From Epinephelus fuscoguttatus (Eukaryota; Chordata; Actinopteri; Perciformes; Serranidae): a DNA stretch of 64,000 nt. Below, one piece after another: positions 58,001 through 64,000 of this stretch (position 1 is its first letter; each line of letters begins with the position of its first letter). The stretch covers positions 21,249,282-21,313,281 of the forward strand of contig NC_064755.1 in the NCBI RefSeq assembly GCF_011397635.1. The letters are read 5' to 3'. A program made the position numbers and the translations under genes. The notes under the pieces were generated by a model, which was not told the origin of the DNA, made no database searches, and saw nothing but the letters and a program-made list of their open reading frames with translations.

Positions 58001-61000
58001 TGACACTCTGCACCCCAGAGGTGAGGGGAAGGTTAGATGGAGGCACCATGGCAACTCCAGGTGGAGGGGAAGAAGTGCCAGTGGGAGGAGAGGAAGTGCC
58101 TGTGTTCTGATCCACTGATGCAGAGGTCGTGCTCTGATCTTTAAAGAGAGACCGGAGCTTCTTGTCTAGAGCTTGGATATCATCTCTGCCAGCGGCCTTG
58201 TTCTGGAGCTCGGCTCCCTCTGACTCCACTGGTTGTGGCTGGACCTGGCTCTGACTAGGTAACGAGGAGGGAGGAGGGGGCTGAGCAGAAATAGGGACAG
58301 GCTGAGACTGGGTGTTTGTGTGCTGTGGTGCATGGATGGACGAATTCACAGGCTGAGAGGATGAAACAGCACTATTAAAGGGCTGCTGCTCTGACGCAGG
58401 GACAGGGCCAGTACCACTGGATGTAACACCAGCAACAGAAGAGACAGAGCTACTGCTCAGCTGAGGCCCAGGTACTGCAGGGACGGAGGTCTGCACTGAT
58501 GGAGGAGAAATGGTGGAAGATGTGGGTGGGATGTTGGCAGCTGGTGGGAGCTGCGAAGGTGCTGTTTCATGGGATGAATGAGGAGGGGGGCTGGCATCAC
58601 TGGTGACAGGAGCTGGGGTTTGGGACTGAGATGCAGGTGGAGGGGAAACCCTTCCAGTTGAAGGAGGTGGCGAGGATGTCGCAGTGGATGTGAGAGGCAC
58701 ACCAGGAAAAGTAGTGTTAGCAGTGGAAGCGACAGCTTCTTGCGGAGCCGGGATATTGTTAGAGTTTGGGCCGAGTCCAGCCTCATTGGTCGGGACAGGG
58801 CCTGGCTCTTGCTCAGTAGCAGAGGGATCAAGGGTGGCACCTCTCTCTACACGAGCCTGCTTCATTTTACTGAAAGCCTGCTGGAGAGTGCCAGATGGAG
58901 CAGACAGAGAGAGGCCCAGTGGCACAGAGGGAGCTAGAAAAAAGGAGAGAATTAAAATTACTTCAGAAACTGATAAAAATGTTAATATGCTAATTTTGAG
59001 CAACAATAACTTAGCTTGTGTGATACGACATAACCAGGGTACACCTTGGAATTTTCATTTTTCATTACAATTTGTTTTAGAAAATATTTCCCACCAAGAT
59101 TGAAACTTTTTTTCTGTCAGGTGATGACTAGTAACACTTACAGCCTCTTGACAATTTTCTGCATCCATAATCTTTAAAAAATAGTTTTAACTAAAATATT
59201 GAGGTTACTTTCATGAAGAGTCCAATGCATTACTTTGCAAAACCAAATGGGGGGAACAGTTTAATTCCACAGGGAATAAAACAAACTCTTCTCTCACCTG
59301 ATTCATCTCCAAAGGAGGTATTAGCAGAAGAAGTGCCAAAGAACTGTTCTTTAAGACGAGACTCTGGCACTGGGCTGACTATGAACCGTCGTCCTGCTGA
59401 ATGCACAACCTGGGCTGTAGTGCTCGGGGAAATGCCTGTCAGAAAGGTCAAAAGAAATATAAGATATGAGACGGGAGTTGGACATCATAAAGGTGAATAA
59501 CTGGACTGGAGTATTGTATTTTTGCTAACCTGGCAGCATGGGAACAGACAGCTCAGGTTGTTGTTGGTGATCACTCATCTGAGGAGAGATAAAACATTTG
59601 TGGTTATGTTCTCAGGTTCTGCAAGAGGAGGATTAAAACTGTCTTAATGGGCGTTTGGCTAATAAGATGATGTGTAGTAGAGACATACCTGAGGAAAGCC
59701 TTCCTTCATGCCCTCTCCTTTCTCATCAGCCATTTCAATGACTTCACGGACCTGCTCGATGAAGGACTCCCGCTCACTCTCCAAGATAAACTCACTCTCA
59801 ACCTGTAACAGAGGGTAAAAGAAGTTCACTACTGTGACTCAGACTACATATAACATAAGAACGTTCCACAAAAGGGTCTAAAAGTTGACAATTCAATGGT
59901 ATTCTGTGAATGGCATCCATGCAAAGTATATACTCTACGAATATATAGCATGTATTACACATATATAGACAATATATTTATTTCAACAAACAACCATTAG
60001 ACAGTTAATACTTTCTACATGTTTAGAGGCAAAAGCTATAAAACCATCACTACCATGATCTTTGCAATCTCCTCCGGATTATCGCCATCAAGGTCAAATC
60101 TGAAGGTCACCATCTTCCTGTTGTGTGTTTCCAGCTGACACTCTGCTACTCTGTCTCCCACATTAGAGATCTGCAAAACATTCATTCAGGTTAAAAGTGT
60201 TTAAAGACAAAGAGTGTAGGACAAAATATGAATGAGCCAATCAGGTAAAATACATACACTGAGAACATTTAGCTTGGCCTTTGCAGTCTTCTCATGGCGG
60301 GAGCGGCTGCGTACAGATCGCCGCTGGTGACGTTTCAGTGAGCGGCCCTCATGGCGACCTCCTGAAGTAGAACTTCCATCGTTACCGTCACTGAGACCTG
60401 AAGCTGCGTCTGACAGGCAGCTGAAAGAGAAATGGACCCATGACAGAGAGACTGGACACATCGGGCCACATCCAGGAAGCATACGAACAAATTTCCTCTT
60501 ATTTTTGTTTGTGCCCACGATTTGCTCTTATTTTGTAGGTACCCACTGACTTGTGAGATTCATCAATGTCTTCTCATTTTTGCTCTTCTCTTAGGTAAGA
60601 GAAGATTTCTTGAGTTGTTAAGAGCGTTTGTCCAACACAAGGAAACACAAGTTTTATTTGAGAAACATAACTTTTACATAATTTGAGGAACTTTTACTTT
60701 ACTTCAGTATATTGATCTCATGACACTTTCAACTTCTACTCCACAACACTTCAGAGGGAAATATTGCACTTGTTACTTCACTACAATCACTAGTTACCTT
60801 AAGATTATTTTGACTGTTTAAATTGATTGTTTAAAACTAGTAACAGAGTATTTTTACAGTGTGATATTAGTTCCTATACTTTAGTAAAGGATCTGAATAC
60901 TTCCTCTACCACTGCTACTGACATGGCATTTACAGCATCACGTATTTTTGCCACGGGCATTTTTTTAGTTATCCCGTAACGCCAGTCATGTCACTAACAA

Positions 61001-63823
61001 AAAAAAAAAAAAAGTTCCACTTCTTACAGCCTTTATTGGTGGCATCTCCCCAATTCTTAGGCATATGCCAGAGTATCTGCACACCACACATCAACACCTG
61101 CCCTTATATAGTGTTTAGGGGCGTTGCCTATGTTCATAGGTGTCTTATGATCAAGTAGGATTCATCACTCAGCATCTGGTTATGAGCAGATTTGGATGGT
61201 TTTTAGCGTTTGGTACATTTGGATTTAATTTCTCTCTTTTTTTTTTCTCTTATCAGGAAATTAAGAGGAACTATAAGAGACATTTGAGAGACTGCTGTTG
61301 CATGAGGCCCATTGTGCAATGCTGGTGAAACCTTCTTTTTCTTAGAATAACAGTCTTCTCACCTTTCTACAGTTGGTGGCACCAGAGCAGACGATCCAGG
61401 CTGCTCCACTGATGACGACTGAGGAACACTCACAGGGGCCTGAGACAGAGAAAACTACCATAAATCAACCACTTAATTTAAAAGAAAACTTCAAAAAGGA
61501 GACTCCTGTTGTCTGTGCATTACTTAATCTGACATGGTTTTGGAACGTAGTAAATCCATATTCATCTATATGTCATTCCCACTCAGTTAATCAATTCTAT
61601 TTTGGTCATTTTTGTTGGCCAACTTTTATACATGAAAAGAATGATTTAAAGCAGATCATCCACCAGATGGAGCTCTTTAACCTGGTGAGACTTGTATCTG
61701 GGTACAACAAGCAACACCATTATTCAGCTCAGAGTGTAAGTTTTCATTTCATTTTTTTCTCTGCTGTGCATAAATGGATATTAGAAATGCTTAAACAGGG
61801 TATCAAATTTCAGTTCCAGTCCTTTAGGCAGTTACAATACTGTGACTTTTGTAACTGTGATAAAATGTCATACTTATGACATGTGAACAGATCTATTGAG
61901 GGTAATGTTTTCATGGAGAATTTTAAGCTGCAAGTAAAACAGATGAATATGAAATACAAAACCCAACACACTGCTCTACTGTCTCACACCTTAGTAGCTA
62001 TTTTGGTTGTGGTCTGGTAAATGTGAGTGAAAAAAACGTCTGGAGCTTGATAAGAACCGCCCTCCTAATGTTAATCATATGTTCATTGGTGCTCTATGAT
62101 ACAATTTACATGAAGGACTGTGTTAATTTTTTTTTAAAAATATAAATCCATTAAAAATATCTAAAATATGTGCCCAAAAAACATTTTTTTAAGACGAATG
62201 TACACACTTCCACCAACAGGAAGCATGTAAGGAGGTGTGGACCAAATGCTTCACACCTGACCCACATACACCCACCCACATGACTTTGTTTTGAGCTCTG
62301 TTGAGTACCTGCAGAACAGAAAGGCACGAGGCCTGATAGAGGAAGTATAGGTGCTCTGCGTTGAGAGGAGGTGACAGGATAGGACTTGGATCATTGGCCC
62401 AAGACTGAGAGTCATGCAGGAATGAGCAGCATGCAAAGGGGGAAGAGTGAAAGAAAAAAGGGGACAGCCATAGTAATGAGAGATGTGTGTCCACACAAAA
62501 GAAAATAAAGATTTAGAAAAAATGCACAAAACACAAAAATGGACAGCATGAAATCCATACTATAGTATGGTGAAGCAATATTTCAGTGTACATCTTAAAG
62601 CAAGATCAAATAAATGTGGATGTTAAGTAGGAGCAGGAGAGGTGTGTGGGTGTGTGTGTGTGTACGTACCTGTAGCTGCTGAGCTCCAGTCTGCGCCTGC
62701 GGTACAGTGGAGCTCTGAAGAGTGGTGCTGCTCTCTGGTTGCTGCTGCTGTTGAGGGGGAGATGACTGAGAGGACGGGGGTATCATCACTTGCTGATTGG
62801 GAATCTGTAAGAACGGAAGGGATCAAGAACGGGAAGCAAGAATAAAACCAGAGATCTGAGGTTGGAATAAAAGCTAGCGTATTCATAGAAACATCTGGGT
62901 GACTTCCTAAAAACCTGAAAATCTCTTAATCTAAATCTTTCAGAGATTTACTTTGGCTCTATTCCAAACCCACACACACTTACCTGTTGGACAACATAAC
63001 TGCACAACTGATTTATCTCTTTGACAGTGTGGCATGTCAAACTATTCACCTGTGAATTTTTAATGTCAACTCTGCAGTGTATTTTAGAGACATGTTCATT
63101 GCGTGTCAATACATACAGCATGTGCAAGGTTTTAAAAAGTACTGGATGCAATATTTTTGTCTGGATACCACAAATTCCATTTTTATACGCCCACTATAAC
63201 TAAGTACAAATTTACCAAACATCTGTGAAAATATGAAAAAAATACATTTATTTTGTTTCCCAGAAAGGCTGTGGGTGTATTTACAAGCGGTAACAGGAAA
63301 ATGGGACATTTTATCTACCTGAGGAGGAAGCGATGGTTGGTAGTAAACTCCGTACTATAAGAAACAAAACATAACACAGGGTAAGAGTAGGAAAGTTGAG
63401 AATGAAAAGAAAACTAAGGAAAATATAACAGAGGAGACTGGAAAACTCTGGATTCGGAAAACCGAGCTGCCGTCAACACAGCTGCCTGAGGCAGAGAGTA
63501 GAACTCCATAAGGTTAACTTAACACCCTCTGAAAATCGTGTTTTTGCTGACCTTGACTGGTTGAAGTTCACATTTGCTGCAGTGATATAGAAGTGTACTC
63601 AGGGTGTGTTCAGTACCACCTGACGTTTACTGTTAGGTTTGCTGTTTAGGTGCAACTGATTTGAAAGTTGTAACCAGGGGTCAGTGAAAGAAAGCTTTTC
63701 AGTTGGTGTGAAGTTACGCTTCAAAGACATAAGGACATGCAGCACAACATGTACCTGTGGAGGTGCCACTGGAGCAGACTGGCCGCTAGGTGCAACCGGA
63801 ACAACTTCAGGCTGGGGCTGAAC
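55022..63823 (-). CDS. wnk1: WNK1 protein kinase, C-terminal part (5' end outside window)
   Basis: Eighteen exons in coding order: 63823-63755, 63354-63319, 62804-62670, 61439-61363, 60420-60258, 60170-60054, 59802-59689, 59578-59530, 59435-59298, 58933-57927, 57837-57763, 57647-57528, 57431-57098, 56596-56419, 56302-56109, 55984-55808, 55723-55497 and 55402-55022. They sum to 1197 codons with stop. WNK1 is the cytosolic kinase that activates SPAK/OSR1 to control cation-chloride cotransport. The kinase domain lies beyond the right edge. Seen here are Q/P-rich linkers; the SPAK-like CCT/PF2 fold ([40 protein letters not shown]); [32 protein letters not shown]; several RFxV docking motifs (RFIV, RFQV twice, RFSV); a coiled coil ([20 protein letters not shown]); and the C-terminus with [28 protein letters not shown]-type MGRKFSAPG and [10 protein letters not shown]. 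Order and sequence match human WNK1. It converges on rad52, as in human 12p13. Confidence 0.93.
57300..57354. repeat. wnk1: GAGGAA-rich codon tract (poly-Ser in wnk1)
   Basis: A purine run on the plus strand that encodes a serine homopolymer ([20 protein letters not shown] type) in wnk1 exon 57431-57098, between two RFxV motifs. Such tracts vary in length between species and individuals. Confidence 0.85.
61440..62669 (-). other. wnk1: wnk1 intron between exons 62670 and 61439
   Basis: AT-rich intron with no constitutive exon. The open frame on the plus strand (61373-61879) is without family resemblance. A pyrimidine-rich stretch with CTTTCTGTTCTGCAG at about 62313-62327 on the minus strand resembles an acceptor and could mark a cryptic or alternative exon. 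Confidence 0.5.
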
Positions 63824-64000
63824 CTAATGAACCGGTTAAATAAAAAAAAAAAAAAAAAATAACAACGTGGTGAAAATGAGTCAATAAGAAAGTTAGCAGG
63901 TAGAGGGTTAAAATCCTTAAGACATATATCTCAAGGGGCACATGTTTTGTGCAGAGGTATAATAAATCAATAGAAACAAGGTCTGTTATTTTAAAAACTT

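Noticed and set aside
61373-61879. 168-codon plus-strand open frame in wnk1 intron and exon
   Set aside because: Its start overlaps the antisense of a wnk1 exon and the rest is AT-rich intron with no recognisable domain.
1-64000. tRNA, rRNA, CRISPR array, bacterial operon features, retrovirus or LTR element, Polinton
   Set aside because: None seen. No cloverleaf with A/B boxes or paired long terminal repeats was noticed by eye, and the gene structure is eukaryotic. A tRNAscan-SE and LTR search would settle this.

Overview
The window is nuclear DNA from a bony fish, probably a spiny-rayed (percomorph) teleost. It holds intron-split vertebrate genes with canonical splice sites, long AT-rich introns and intergenic DNA, many microsatellites, and short inverted-repeat transposons of kinds common in teleosts. 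Five protein-coding genes are recognisable and account for essentially all believable coding sequence.

Layout. (1) 1-6540 is intergenic and repeat-rich. (2) 6687-22180, plus strand: rsbn1l, a chromatin-associated RSBN1-family protein (8 coding exons, about 1198 aa), with an 8.8 kb third intron full of transposon relics and an unusually long charged C-terminus. (3) 24929-25860, minus strand: tmem60, a four-helix membrane protein with one coding exon, tail-to-tail with rsbn1l. (4) 30136 to about 40300, minus strand: prr5 (Protor-1), an mTORC2 subunit with 10 coding exons and a CpG-rich promoter. (5) 46200-50310, plus strand: rad52, the single-strand annealing protein (11 coding exons, 438 aa). 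(6) 52215 to beyond 64000, minus strand: the C-terminal two-thirds or so of wnk1 (18 coding exons, 1196 aa of this portion, a 2.8 kb 3' UTR). It converges on rad52 and runs off the right edge before the kinase domain is reached.

The genes do not form one pathway. rsbn1l and tmem60 are neighbours in human 7q21, and rad52 and wnk1 are convergent neighbours in human 12p13, so these pairings are ancestral and support the gene names. prr5 (human 22q13) lies between them here.

The most unusual structure is a roughly 98% identical, reading-frame-preserving copy of the last wnk1 exon. It sits about 3.4 kb downstream of the real exon, inside a MITE, with microhomology and a short direct repeat at its edges. 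Also notable are a series of SUMO-consensus (psi-K-x-E) motifs in the rsbn1l tail, a probable GC-AG intron in rad52, an in-frame upstream start in prr5, a 116 bp insertion with a 13 bp target duplication and a hammerhead-like core, and a MITE family that carries different numbers of an internal module. No new multi-gene system was found. The remaining DNA is ordinary teleost repeat landscape. Exon borders were read by eye from splice consensus, reading phase and recalled homologues; no alignment was run.
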